Shown here one piece after another: positions 1 through 11,260 of a DNA stretch of 64,000 nucleotides. Numbering within the stretch: position 1 is the stretch's first letter; every line of letters starts with the position of its first letter. Origin of the DNA: Pseudomicrostroma phylloplanum. Taxonomy: Eukaryota > Basidiomycota > Exobasidiomycetes > Microstromatales. Below the pieces are notes generated by a model. It had not been told where the DNA came from. It searched no databases and saw nothing but the letters and a program-made list of their open reading frames with translations. The translations under genes were made by a program, and so were the position numbers. Location of the stretch: assembly GCA_039545275.1 (NCBI GenBank), contig BCHS01000005.1, forward strand, positions 62,001 to 126,000. Direction: 5' to 3'.

Positions 1-1630
1 CGTCGCAGCCTTTGCGCCATTGCCGGTCCAGATCTCTGCTCCAAAGGGCGAGAACTTCTGGAGCTCAGCCAGGCGCGTGCGGTACTCCTTGGCCTCCCAG
101 ACCTTTCCGTTGCCAAGGGCATCAGAGCCCATGATGGCGTATTGCGCCATAGGGGACGTGTAGTTGCTCGAGGGCCTTCGCTTCCTCCTTGGTGGATCAG
201 CAGCGCCGGCAATTGAGCCACCCAATCCGTTGGCAGCCACAAAGGCCGTCCAGTTGCCGTTCTTGATGCCGGGAGCGAGCTGCTCAGCAAGTCGTCCCCA
301 GGTGCTAGGCGCATACAGACTACTGAACAATTCGCCCTTGATGAAGAGGTAGGTCAGGAGCTGTGGGAAGTCGACGTCCATGACCACGACGGGCTGAACT
401 CGGATGCTCTCCAAGGCTTCATAGAACTTCTTCGAGATGATGGATGCTCCCTTGTCTTTGCTTGCTCTGTCTGACTCTGTAGTGAGAGCCTCGGAAAGGG
501 CACAGAGCTCAGGACCTGCGTTTGCGCACGTAGACCAGAAGTTGGAAAGGACCGCCTCGAAGTCGATGAGATTGTCGAGCCAGAGCCCCTGCTGATAATC
601 TGGGACGTCCACGACGGCATCGAGCCAAAAGCGGCCGACTTCTTCGGGAAACATCGCCGCAAAGTAGCTGCCGAGGGCGGTGCCGTAGGAGACGCCAATG
701 AGGTTGAGAGCTTTGTCGCCGACGGCCTTGTAAAGCAACCTGAGGTCACGGACTGTCGAGGCCGTGCTGACGTATTGCAGCTCATCTCCGATGGTGGCTT
801 TGCACACGTTTGCCAAGAGTCGAGTGTGTGCGACGTCCCTGGGCAAGGAACCACTGGAAGCTTGATACAGGTCTGCTCCAAGATGCAAGCTGTCGTCGAC
901 GAGCTTGAGGGTCTCGTCTTGCCAACAGTCAGCTCTGGGCCAGGTAGTCTTGACACCTCTGGGGTCATGAGCAACAATGTCGTATCGTGACTCTAGGAGG
1001 CGGTCGAGGTATTGTGACCCGCTCACAAGCGGTCCACCGCCGCGATTGCTCAAGGATCTAAGCCAGTCCACACCAGACCCACCAGGGCCGCCGGGGTTGA
1101 AGAAGACGCTGCCTAGGACCTTGGAGCGGGGCGTCTTGCCGCCTCCTGCCTTGTATTTGACGACGGCGAGGGAAGCTCTGCGCGTGTCAGCCTCGTTGAG
1201 GTAGTTGAGGGGTGCTTGCATACGATAGCAGTGCGTGCCAGGTACATCCACGAACTCATCGTCCCAGCACTTGATTTCAGTGAGCTTGCCAAGCGGTACT
1301 TTGGCCTGTATGCGGGAGGATGGGTCAGCTCCATTGGGTGAACTTGTGTATAGAGACTGTTAGGCTGATTTCACTCACCCAGTCTACGTCCTCATCTGCA
1401 GGCAGCGTCTTGTTGGCCAGCAGACCGGCCCCAGAAGCGAGGCCTTGCATGGGCTGCACAAAGCTCGTTGCCTGACGTAGGGTGTCATTGAAGGAGCCAC
1501 GCAGGCCTGCCCAGAGGCAGATACCTATCAGAGCCAAGAGAGGTCGAGTCCAGGTGGCCTTGTTGGCGCTGCGTGGAGCAGGAGCTGCTGAAGGGTGCAG
1601 GGGAAGGACCTCGGCTTTCTTCGAGGACAT
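1..1630 (-). CDS. TAP-like alpha/beta hydrolase, membrane-anchored or secreted (3' end outside window)
   Basis: Two exons are visible, 1379-1630 and 1-1305, joined in phase 0 across a 73-nt intron with a GTGAGT donor and an ACAG acceptor. The start is the only ATG before the hydrophobic stretch. Residues about 29-42 form a signal anchor after a short Lys/Arg-containing N-terminus. The body begins with an NPGGPGGSG segment, the hallmark of the Streptomyces tripeptidyl aminopeptidase (TAP) group, where it forms part of the oxyanion region. The nucleophile elbow GVSYGT follows about 100 residues later. The catalytic Asp and His and the TAP C-terminal domain would lie beyond base 1. Family members cleave short N-terminal peptides or esters; the substrate here cannot be told. 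The gene is transcribed away from the PAQR gene, sharing a gap of about 600 bp. Confidence 0.85.
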
Positions 1631-2241
1631 GTTGAGTAAGCTAAGGGAGGCGGGGTGCTATTGGGAATGTACCTGCAAGTCTAGCAAGTCGGTGAGGCAG
1701 ACGCTCTCTATATACCTTGCAAGGTCGCTGTTGCTGCGACGATGACCGGAAGGCTGTGTTCCTTTCTCGCGCACTCAGTCGTCCGTCCTCTTTAATGCTT
1801 ATGCTGGGTGGGTATGCTCAATTCAGGAACGCACTCTTGCCTGCCTCCCACTTCCGTTCGTCGGGGCCCGAGCGTCGTCCGTCGGCTTTCAGTTGCCAGG
1901 CGAGCTTCTCCGCGTGCGTGTGCGTGTGCCTATTTCAACCCGTCGGCAATTTACCAATGGCCGTTGGTCGAGGTGAGGCGTGCAGCGGAACGGGAGGGAC
2001 TTGGCAGGCACCACCACGCCCGCCCGCAAACGCCCACCCCACTGTCTCTCTCTCCACTCGCAGATTCAACTCTAGCCACACATACAACATCGCAGTGAAG
2101 CCGACCTTTGCTTTAGCAGTCTCAGATCTCAGCGACAGTCCACCCCACAGACCTCTAGTAGTCACCCTCACCCCAGCCTCTCACCTCAATCACCGGTCCC
2201 CCGCCTCACCCCTCACCTCATTCACCGGTCCCCAGCCTGGC
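1631..2241. other. Divergent intergenic region (hydrolase / PAQR promoters)
   Basis: This 611-bp spacer separates two divergent start codons. The PAQR-proximal half is pyrimidine-rich on the + strand, as expected for a fungal leader. It is open in the PAQR frame, but I see no reason to extend the protein into it. No RNA gene or repeat stands out. Confidence 0.6.
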
Positions 2242-4189
2242 ATGGCGTCATCCCTCGCCACTCCCTCGGGTACCCCCACCGCCTCGACATCGACAGCGCG
2301 GCGGCGTCATTCCAAGGCGGTACTGTCTAATCAACCTCAATACGATCACAGCCAAGATGAATCCCCTTCTCCGCCCAAGCGACCAGTCCACCTCCATCAG
2401 CGGCGAGCATCCCAGCCAGCCTCGGTCTACCACGCCAGCAGGCGGCGGCGAGAGCTAGCATCCTCGCTCTTTAGCGGGTCCGAGGGCTGGACCAGCACAG
2501 ATAGTGGATGGAGCAGCCAGCTTAGCAGCAGCGAGGACGGAGAGTGGAGCGATGAGGACGACAACGTCTTGCGCTGGTCAGAGAAGGGAAAGGCGAGGCA
2601 ACAGGATCGACTAGACTATGTGAGTAGAGGCGATGCGTGCAATCGGTCTTCTTGTCTGTGAATGAATGGTCTCTCACGTTTCTACCTCTTGCAATAAACA
2701 GCTCGATCTTTCTCTCAGTATGCCATACACAGTCGTCGCCATGCGTGACAGCATCGTCCTCTATCTTGCGGCGCTGGAGGACAGAGCCAAGGCAGTGGCC
2801 TCCCGTCTGCGAGCTCACGAAGAGGGCGGCGGGGCAGATAGCGCGCCAGCTTCATCTTCGACCTCGCACGACATGCTTGCTACCTTCCAGTCGCAGCTTG
2901 CCGTCATCCGCAATGACCTCAAGCGCATCGTCCTCCTCTTCCCCACGCCCCCTCAAGCTGCCCTCGGTCAGTCCCTCGCCTCCTTCCCATCACCAGTCTC
3001 AACCTTCACTGCCTCGCAAGCAGCTCTTGCCGCCAGATCCCAGTCTCTGGCTGCCGACTGGGAGCGACTAGCTTCCGCTTTGGGTTCTAGACTACCTGCC
3101 GGCCCTTCCGGTCTCTTGACAGCTATGCATTCGCAATTTGAGACTCTCCACGAGACAATGGCAACGATGTCGCTTCGAGACTTTTGGGAGGAGCGCAAAC
3201 AGCTGCAGTGGCCCACCGCCAGGATGGGCGAAGTCTCGTCCTCACTCGTAGAGTCGATTCTCGAATCCACCTCCAAGGGAAGGGAGCGTGCAGGCTCCAT
3301 CCTCGACACGATGCTCGAATTGGAAAGGGCCGCATATGCACGAGCTTGCGAATTGGCACAAGGAGGTCGGCTGATCACCTATGAAGAGCTGCCTCATCTT
3401 TGGAGGAACAACGAGCATATCCTGACTGGGTATCGCTTCATCCCGCTGAACGAGCCCCTTGCTCTGCTCAAGTCTGCCGTCACAATCCACAACGAGACTC
3501 TCAATATCCACACCCACCTGGTTGGCATTGCCTTTGTTCTGCCGTTGTTCTGGGCATCCCACGACGCAGACGCGACGGCGATGGACAGGGTCATCCGCGC
3601 AGCCTATCTTGGCAGCGCCCTCAAGTGTCTGATCCTGTCCGTCGCCTGGCACATCTGCTCTGGCTCCAGCGATCTCTGCCTGTTCAACCGAAGCGCCTGC
3701 GCCGACTATTCTGGCGTTGCGGTCCTGATTGCCGCGACTGTCATTTCCACAGTCTATGCAGAGTTCTTCTGTCAGCCAAAGCTCGCTCTGCTCTACTCTG
3801 TAACCACCGGCCTCGTGGGCTTGGCCGGAGCAGTGTTGCCATGGCAGACATGGTTCAACAAGCGGGAGAACAAGGGAAAGAGGATCGCCATGTTCCTCGG
3901 CATCTGCTTCACCTCTCTCCTTCCCTTTTTCCACGCCTCGTACAAGCACGGTCTCATCCGCACCTTCGTCTTCCTCTCACCCATCATCCCTTCCCTACTG
4001 GCCTACATCGGTGGGCTGGTCATCTATGCTACCAATTGTCCAGAGAGCCTGCTGCCTGGCAAATTCGATCTGTGGGGACACAGTCATCAGTGGTGGCACT
4101 GTGCTATTCTGCTGGCTATTGCGCTGCACTGGAAGGCCATGGAGGGGTTCCGACAAGGTCGCGTAGAGTACTCGTGTCGGGCTCTGTAG
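2242..4189 (+). CDS. PAQR / hemolysin-III family membrane protein (Izh3-like)
   Basis: Exons 2242-2619 and 2702-4189 join in phase 0, giving 621 aa; a downstream acceptor at 2718 would cause an early stop. The first 330 or so residues are Ser-rich and acidic, then helical, and are not membrane-spanning. They resemble the long N-terminus of yeast Izh3 rather than short Izh1 and Izh2. The C-terminal half has seven hydrophobic segments. It carries the PAQR signature: a Leu-Pro-His-Leu-Trp plus N-E-H-I-L-TGYR entry motif, the WHICSGSSD segment (H-x3-S-x3-D) and the closing GHSHQWWH pair of histidines. In the family these His and Asp residues bind zinc. Members influence sterol and zinc homeostasis, and some have ceramidase-like activity. 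The orientation and ligand of this copy are unknown. Confidence 0.88.
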
Positions 4190-4645
4190 GCAGACGTGTT
4201 TCTACCTCCCATTCTTTCGCCTGCTTAGACTGTACATATTCCTCGAATGCACGATCCGCTAGAACGATTCATGTGTAGTCTATCCCCTTAAGTATTTGCA
4301 ATAGATTAGATGTCTTCTGTATAGCCACCGGTAGGACGACCGCCTCGCCCTGCTTATCTATCTAGCATCGGCCCTCTTCGGCCGCCTTGGCGCTGCGAGC
4401 TGCGAGCTGCGCTTCCGTCTGTCCGTCTGTCGGTGTGAGGGAGGGTGGCCCGAGCAGAGGCTTCACTTCCTCACCCCCCTCACTCACTCACTTTGAACGT
4501 CTTCTTCGATTGGAAGGAAGCCCGTAGATCATCTCGTTGCTCTTCATCTCATCTCATCTCATCTGCTTCTTCTTCTTCTCCTGGTCTCGCCTGTAGCAGC
4601 CGTGTCCGCTGCTCCCTCACTCTGCTCTTCGGACACTCCAACGCG
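4190..4645. promoter_or_regulatory. Intergenic spacer and leader of the MFS gene
   Basis: The 456-bp gap holds the PAQR 3' end and the promoter and leader of the transporter. The proximal 150 bp are CT-rich and include a short ATCTC pentamer run at 4546-4564, followed by TTC repeats. No TATA box or RNA gene is clear. Confidence 0.5.
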
Positions 4646-6727
4646 ATGCCGCGTCCCGGAGATAGCGATAGCGCTAGTGCTAGTGCGGGTCCTTCCCGGG
4701 CTACGGAGCGCACACCGCTCCTCTCCAGTGCATCCCCTTCGCACTCGCACTCGCAAGAGCAAGAGCAAGATACCGCGAGGGATCCAGAAGAGGCTACGAA
4801 TGCTCAAGGCGAAGGCGAAGGCGGAGGTGAAGGTGGGGGTACCGGGGTGGGAGTAAAGGGTAATGGAGAGTCGGAAGAGACGCCATTGCATATCCTGCTC
4901 CCGACAATGGTCGCTCTCTTCTCTGCCATCATTCTCTCTGCACTGGACGGTGAGTGTCCTTCCTTCCCCTCTCCTCTCTCCAGACCACGCACGCTCTGAC
5001 ACTCTCCCCTCTTATGTCTAAAACCTCCCCCCAGGCGTCCTCGTCACGACTCTCCTAGCCCCAATCTCGAGCTCCTTCGGGGAGTCTCAGAAGGGGACTT
5101 GGCTGGGGACGAGCTACTTGATCTCCACGACGGCATTCTGCACGACGTTTGGGAAGCTGGCTGATGTGATTGGTAGGAGACCGAGCATGTTGTTGGCGCT
5201 GTTCTTTTTTGGGGTGGGTACATGATGCTGGGCGAGCTCTGTCAAGGAGTAGGTTTTGTCTGTTGGCTGACTTGCTCTGCGGCTCCTTCCTCGCAGCTTG
5301 GCAATCTCGGCTGCGCTTTGGCTCCATCCATGATCGCGCTCATCCTAGCACGAAGCGTAGCTGGTATTGGCGGGGCGGGCGTGCAGACCATGGGGTCCAT
5401 CATCATGGGCGACCTCGTCCCGCTCAGGACGCGTGCCCTCTGGCAGGGAATGGCCAACATCGTCTTCTGCGTGGGCACCTCAGGTGGAGCTCCTCTTGGC
5501 GGTCTGATCAGCGCAACGCTCGGATGGCGCTTTGGCTTTGGCGCTCAAGTACCTCTACTATGCGTCTCGGCACTGCTCATCTCCATCTATGTGCGGCTCC
5601 CCGCACCACAGGAGGCACAGAGTCAGTCTCTCAAGACCAAGATTCAGCATTTCGACCTAGCCGGCATCGCAACTTTATCGATCGCGGTCATCTCCTCGCA
5701 GACTGCCATCTCATTCTGGTCTGGCGAAGAGCTGCCATTGCTACACCCTCGCGTTGGAGGGTTGCTGCTACTTGCAGTCATAGCGATCGCCTCGTTCATT
5801 TACATCGAGGAGTATGTCGCAAAGGAGCCCGTAGTCCCATTCCGGCTGCTTCACAATCGCAACTTTGCACTCTCGACCCTCTTCTTCTTCTTGATCTCCT
5901 TTTCGCTCTTTGTGATGAGCTTCCACATGCCCCTCTTCCTCGAGACCGCCCTCTTGCTCTCACCGGCTCAGACGGGACTTCGGACAGCACCGTGCGCCTT
6001 TGCCATTTCTCTGGGATCTATCTCGGCTGGGATCTACATTCGTCGCTTCGGAAAGTTCAAGACAAGGCTGAACTTCAGCAACTGTCTGAGCATTGTCTCA
6101 GCCATCATGCTCTGTACGTGGAATCGTAAGACGACCCCTTCTTGGTTCTACTTTGTGTCTCCGATCCCACTGGGGTTGGGTGCTGGGTTCGCCAGTACGA
6201 CTGCCCTCGTTGCTCTCCTCTCCTCGTTGCAAAAGGCCGATCTAGCGCGGGCGAATGGGCTCATGTACCTCTCGCGCAATCTCGGCGGGGTAATGGGCGT
6301 AGGCGTCGGAGGAGCCATCACCCAAGCCGCTCTGCGCGTTCAGCTGACGGAGCGCATCAGAGGTGAAGGTGCGCAAGAGACTATCGACTACATCCGACAC
6401 AATGCGGCGGGCCTGATCAATCTCCCCAGACATCTGAGAGAGCAAGCAGTCGACTCGTACCAAGCAGCTGTGCGGACAGCCTTCATCCTTGCTGCAGCTG
6501 GACTCACACTAACTCTATTGGTGTGTCTACCCGTTAGAGAGATGGGCCTAGACCGGGCTGCGACAGATTCGACGGGAACGCCAGAAGCGTCGCCACCATC
6601 ACCGCCTTCGTCTACCGTGGGAGAGGCAGTGGTCCCCGTCAGTGAGGCTCCGGTGGCAGGCGCTTCGATCTCCGAGGCTATGAGTACCTCTGAGGCCGGC
6701 AACGATGAAGATGAGGTGCGCAAGTAG
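4646..6727 (+). CDS. MFS transporter, DHA2 / vacuolar basic amino acid (VBA)-like
   Basis: Three exons (4646-4949, 5035-5213, 5297-6727) with consistent phases give 637 aa. The N-terminal ~90 residues are hydrophilic and contain ERTPLL, an acidic-dileucine-like sorting motif common on fungal vacuolar transporters. The core begins at HILLPTMVALFSAIILSALDG. The conserved loop 2-3 element GKLADVIGRRPSM, the ALAPSMIALILARSVAG helix and a motif C-like GGAPLGG segment follow. The hydrophobic profile fits the 14-TM DHA2 drug/H+ antiporter family, which in fungi includes both multidrug pumps and Vba-type vacuolar amino-acid importers. Substrate is unproven. The C-terminus is a Ser/Pro/Glu-rich tail. 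The second intron (83 nt) removes an in-frame stop, so splicing is required. Confidence 0.87.
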
Positions 6728-7950
6728 CTAGCTATGTGAAGGTCACCCGAAAACACCGCCGATACCCGGAACGGCCGGGACGGATCGAAGGGCCATAGGC
6801 TGCTTGTCGCCGAGCTTCCATAAGCACTGTCTCGGTCCCCTCTGCTCCCTCGATCCGTACGGGCTCAGTCACCCATTGCGCTACAAGGCGTGCTACCGTG
6901 CTACAACGCAATATATCACTTCATTCCTCGCCTTGCCCCTTGAGCTAATCGATGGTGGGCCTACTGATGTACACTGATGCTGCTTTGGCCAAGGATTGCG
7001 ACTGGGAACGTGTCCGATTGTCGACTCCATCAGCTGTCCTTGCTGGGCGCTGAGACTTCGTAGCAACGGCCTAGCTCGCCAAAAGAGGTTCCGGCCGGGG
7101 CATGCCACACAGGGTGCACATGCCCCGCCACCTGCAAGCGGCCCGAGGTCCGAGGTCCGACCTGGCGCGCATCTCGCGGCTGCGCTGTGACCGCCTCGGA
7201 TCTTATTTCTAAAGGTCACAAGTGCGGGGTATCGGAGCAAGACTTGGCCGGCGGAGAACGTGGAAAGAACCGTAAAGGTCAGGCGGCGCGGTCTGTATCT
7301 GGACTCGGGGAGCAACGGAGCAGTGGAAAGACGCTCGAGGGATGTAGCCTGCAGGCGCCAATGCTCGGAACGCCACCGCAATTCCACCGCCGCCGGAATG
7401 CTCCGCCAAGGGTGCGACGGAACCAGCCCCCCCCCGCACGCATTTTCAGGCCTGTCTGCAGCGTTCCTCCGGGGAAATACCTCGGAGAACACTGGTGTAG
7501 GACAGGCATGGTCGATGGCACTCCGATTTCAGACTGCTCCACCCCCAGGAATGCCCTTCTGGGCTCCGCTTTTCTTGGCATCGGTGTAGGCGTTCGCGGA
7601 GCCACACCAGAGAGGCTCAGCTTTAGACTTCATTGAGCAGGGACGCAGCATCCTCGCTGAAGTAACCTTCATCATATGGTTCGTAGTCCGGCGAATAGTT
7701 CCCCATAGAACACACGCACCCTGGCAGCGATAACGTCGCATAAGCCCGCCCACGGGAGAGGCATGGAAGCCTTCTACCGCTCAACCTATCGCCGTCCGCA
7801 TTCGAACACAGACGGGAGCACATTTCCATCACAACAACTCGCGGGACATAGCTCGTATTGGGTAGATGTTGCTACAACGCAAGACAATCAGGCAGGCGTG
7901 TAGATTGGGACGTGCGACCAATGGTGTCCGTCAAAGGAGGCTACGAAAAG
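6728..7950. other. Long gene-poor region between the MFS gene and the secreted-protein array
   Basis: About 1.2 kb without a supportable gene. Open frames on both strands overlap one another and lack family features or splice logic. The middle (about 7080-7180) is very GC-rich. It contains an inverted repeat with 9-bp arms (7096-7104 and 7119-7127) around a 14-nt loop, and a doubled GAGGTCC. No transposase or RNA gene was recognised. Confidence 0.5.
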
Positions 7951-7963
7951 ATACATAAGGTGG
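7951..7963 (+). promoter_or_regulatory. TATA-like element of secreted paralogue A
   Basis: ATACATAAGGTGG lies with its ATAAGG core 138 bp upstream of the start codon. The same ATAAGG core precedes paralogue C at exactly the same distance and paralogue B at 148 bp, which supports a shared core promoter. Confidence 0.6.
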
Positions 7964-7980
7964 CCTATTCCCTCGCTACC

Positions 7981-8092
7981 ATTCCCACTTTCTTCTCATC
8001 AACACACACACACTACTCTCCACTCTCCACTACCACTCCACTCTTCACACACTCTTTTAACCACCACCCCCACACTCTTTACATTACTCACA
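7981..8092 (+). promoter_or_regulatory. CT/CA-rich leader conserved among the secreted paralogues
   Basis: A purine-poor tract of ACTCCACT-like repeats ends in an ACCACCACCCCCACACTC block just before the ATG. The last 33 nt are nearly identical to those before paralogue C (13866-13898) and closely similar before paralogue B (10489-10519). Such leaders are typical of highly expressed fungal genes. That inference rests on sequence alone. Confidence 0.55.
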
Positions 8093-8932
8093 ATGGTCAA
8101 GGCAATCCTCGTCTCTGCCGCGCTCGCCGCCGCTTCCATCGCCTCGGTCGCTCAGGCCGCCAGCCTCAAGCAGGACCCCCTCTTCGGCTGCCAGCCCTCG
8201 TACACCGGCACTCTCGGTCTCGGAGCCCCTGACGACGCTGGTGCCATCGCTGCAGGCGCTATCCCCGCCGGTTTCGTCGCCGGCCGCACTGGCAAGTCTA
8301 ACATCACTGGCAAGTCCAAGAACTCTGCCCTGTCCACCACCACCCGAAGGTAAGTAGCTTGCGAGCGCCTCGACGTTGCTTCTCCAGGCCTATCTACTCA
8401 CGCCATCAACTCCACACCTCCTTCCACTAGCGGTGACGCCGTTCAGGAGCAGGACTTCCGGTTCGTGAACTGCACCCAGAGCCTGCTCGACCGAGGCTAC
8501 AAGCTCAACGTTCCCAAGAGCTTTGATGCCCTCAACGAGGACGGTCTGGAGTACGTGTACTCTTGGGGTATCCTGCGAAACGAGGAGTCTCAGAAGTACT
8601 CCCTTTCCCCCAAGTCTCCTCAGGACAAGAAGGGCAGGCTCGACGGTGCCCCTCTCCTCCACACCAAGGTGGCTGACACCGATGTCGCGTACCGAACCTT
8701 CATTCTGGCAACTGCCGACGAGGGAGCCAACAGCTTCCTCGAGTACTACCCCTTCGCCGGCACTGCCGACGCCCCCAAGGCCGGCCAGTTCTACGCTGCC
8801 AGCGACAAGTTCGGATCGGTCAGCGTTGCCACCAACTTCACCGCGCACGCCGGCACCACCTTCCTCACCCTTGGAGACATCCCTGCCGCTGAGGAGGAGG
8901 ACGACTCTGGGGACGACTCCGGCAGTCTGTAA
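8093..8932 (+). CDS. Small secreted protein, paralogue A
   Basis: Exons 8093-8349 and 8431-8932 join in phase 2 and give 252 aa. Residues 1-22 form a clear signal peptide ending SVAQA, with predicted cleavage before ASLKQ. The mature protein has only two cysteines, one in the FGC near the new N-terminus and one in the NCTQS motif, so one disulfide is possible. Other family blocks are FVAGRTGKS, a GKS repeat, LLDRGYKLNVPKS, YSWGI, SFLEYYPFAG, GQFYAASDKFGS and a closing HAGTTFLT. Several N-x-T/S glycosylation sites occur. The C-terminus is a short acidic tail. I do not recognise the family; two further paralogues and a relic lie downstream. A dibasic RR at the exon junction is absent from B and C. 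Apoplastic or wall-associated function is inference. Confidence 0.85.
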
Positions 8933-10366
8933 GCGGCCCTACGTTTACCACGGCTGGCAGTCACGCTCAAGCGCCCTACCTTTATCCAAGGTCCAAGGTC
9001 TTGCGACGCTCTCTGCTCACCAACGCGTCCTCGATACCATTGATACCTGTGTCACCCGCGCTTTTGCTTTCTATTGTTCAAATATGATCCTTCCTCTATC
9101 TTTTGTCATTCGATCGCCCAATGTGTGAATGCGCTGCCCTTCCCCACCTGGAGTGAGGTCCCAACGACTACGATGCCTACGCCTGAGTGTCCGGTTTCTA
9201 CAGTATTCCAGCCCCCTTCTATCGGCAGTGCGGGCTCCTGACTACCTCATTGCGCCGCGTCCTGACTTCTCCTTCGTACCTTCTACACGTTGCTTTGTCG
9301 ACGGTTCACTTCATGACCCCCCGGCTTTGAGGCAACCTCGGCTCGCAAAAAGTCCCGCATGCTTCAGTCTGACAGCTTTCGGACTGGCTCAGCGCGAGTG
9401 TCCAGTGGGGTGATTTGACCTGGAGTTGCGACGCAGCCAAGGAATCTGATGCGAGGAGAGACTTCACCATCAGCACACACGGGGATCGTAAGGCACCTGC
9501 AGCCTGGAATTGCTCCAGCAGCTGAAGGTGCCACTGAGGGGTGGCAGGAGTGGCGAGGCGTGCATGGAAGCCAGCTACTGAGCACAAGGTTTGTTTGGCG
9601 CGCGTACACGCTGGGCGACGTCACCCCGCTTTGCCAGAAGAATGTCAAATCCGACCGATGCGTACTCGCCAAGTTCTACTAGGAGTAGCTGTCAATCCGG
9701 ATGTGGTGGGCGACCTGTCTAATTTCCCGAATACATCGATGGTCCGAGCACAGTCCGAGCCTAAAGCATTGCGTGTGAATCAACTTTAATAACCGGAACG
9801 AGCCGACGGAACCCTTGCGGGTATTTACCCTGCATTGCATGTCCCGCGATGTCACACGCCCCGCAAGCGACATACCTGTCTCCATGCGCCACTGACCCGC
9901 ACAGCCCCAGCAGAGATGGACGGGTCCAAAATACTTTGCCGCGCGACACGTTCAGGAGACTCATCCTCTGTAGAGTACATACCAGCAGTGACTTGCTTCG
10001 CCCAGTGCTTGCTGTATGTCGAAGGCCTGCGTCAAAGCTTGCTCCGCCGAAGGCACCGTGACAGGGAGGTCCGCCAAGGCGACCTGGGGCAGGGCAGGCC
10101 AGCCCGGCCCAGCCGCGATGAGAATTCTAGCTCTCAACAAGCTCGGGAATGACCTTGGATCGTGCAGCTTACCCACGGTTGTCCTGTTTCTGAGACTTCT
10201 CGAGCTAGTATTGCTCTGCGAGCCGAGTTTAGCTGAAGAATGTTCGGTGCTGCCCCGTCGATCCTCAGGGTAATCATGGATCGTCGCGAGCATGGTATGG
10301 GGTAGAAGTTCGCTCGTCTCATAGACTGTAGATAGACTAGGTGGTCACCTCACTGAGAGATGAAGA
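8933..10366. other. Intergenic region between paralogues A and B
   Basis: About 1.4 kb with no supportable gene. The first 150 bp are the 3' flank of paralogue A. A block near 9030-9080 reappears, diverged, at about 12345-12395 after the gene relic, showing that both came from one duplicated unit. The rest shows only short overlapping open frames on both strands. Confidence 0.5.
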
Positions 10367-10380
10367 CATATATAAGGTGG
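10367..10380 (+). promoter_or_regulatory. TATA box of secreted paralogue B
   Basis: CATATATAAGGTGG is the best TATA match of the three paralogue promoters. Its ATAAGG core lies 148 bp before the ATG. The trailing AAGGTGG is shared with paralogue A. Confidence 0.65.
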
Positions 10381-10519
10381 GAGAGGAACTCGCTTTCTCG
10401 TCTTGCCAATCCATCACACAACACTTCGCTCCACTCCACTCAGCTACACTCCACTCTACTCTACTACACTACTCCACGCTCGTTAAGACACCACCACCCA
10501 CACTCCTTTACATCACACA

Positions 10520-11260
10520 ATGGTCAACGCACTCCTCGTCTCCGCTGCCTTCGCTGCCGCTTCCATTGCCTCGGTCGCCCAGGCTGCCAGCCTGAAGCAG
10601 GACCCTCTCTACGGCTGTGAGCTCCAGACCACTGGTGTTCTCGCTCTCGGAAGCGCCGATGACGCCGGTGCCATCACCGGTGCTGTCCCCGTCGGCTTCG
10701 TCGCCGGCCGCACTGGCAAGTCCAGCATCACTGGCAAGTCCAAGAGCTCTGCTCTCTCTACCACGCGCAACAACGGTGTGGCTATTGACGAACAGCAGTT
10801 CGAGTTCCTGAACTGCACCCAGAGCCTTATCGACCGAGGCTACAACCTCTACGTCCCCAAGTCGCTCTCTGACCTGAGCGACGACGGTCTCACCTACGAC
10901 TACTCTTGGGGTATTGTGCGACACAGCGGATCCGACAACTACTCTCTGTCCCCCAAGTTCGCTCAGAACAGCAACGGCAAGCTCGACGCCGCTCCTCTCC
11001 TCCACACCAGGGTGTCTGAGACTCCTGTTCAGTACCGCACCTTTGTGCTCGCCACCGCCGATGGTGGAGCCAACAGCTTCCTGGAGTACTACCCCTTCGC
11101 CGGCACCAAGAAGGCACCCAAGGCTGGACAGTTCTACGCCGCTTCCGACAAGTTCGGATCGGTCAGCGTCGCCACCAACTTTACCTCGCACGCCGGTACC
11201 ACCTTCCTCACCATCGGAGCCGCCACCGCTGACGACACCGAGGACGAAGAGGAGCAGTAG
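10520..11260 (+). CDS. Small secreted protein, paralogue B (intronless)
   Basis: A single uninterrupted frame of 246 aa. The signal peptide (residues 1-22, ending SVAQA), the two cysteines, LIDRGYNLYVPKS, YSWGI, SFLEYYPFAG and GQFYAASDKFGS are shared with paralogue A. The acidic tail is present too. The codon that is split by an intron in A and C (AG|C or AA|T) is here an unbroken AAC, so this copy has precisely lost the intron, or the others gained it. It has its own TATA box and CT-rich leader, so it should be independently expressed. Function is unknown. Confidence 0.87.
   Translation: MVNALLVSAAFAAASIASVAQAASLKQDPLYGCELQTTGVLALGSADDAGAITGAVPVGFVAGRTGKSSITGKSKSSALSTTRNNGVAIDEQQFEFLNCTQSLIDRGYNLYVPKSLSDLSDDGLTYDYSWGIVRHSGSDNYSLSPKFAQNSNGKLDAAPLLHTRVSETPVQYRTFVLATADGGANSFLEYYPFAGTKKAPKAGQFYAASDKFGSVSVATNFTSHAGTTFLTIGAATADDTEDEEEQ

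Noticed and set aside
1717..2241. Upstream extension of the PAQR frame
   Set aside because: Pyrimidine-rich leader with no conserved character; the ATG at 2242 starts a more protein-like sequence.
9129..10330. Several overlapping 60-110-codon frames between paralogues A and B
   Set aside because: Present on both strands at similar lengths, with no signal peptide, splice logic or family match.
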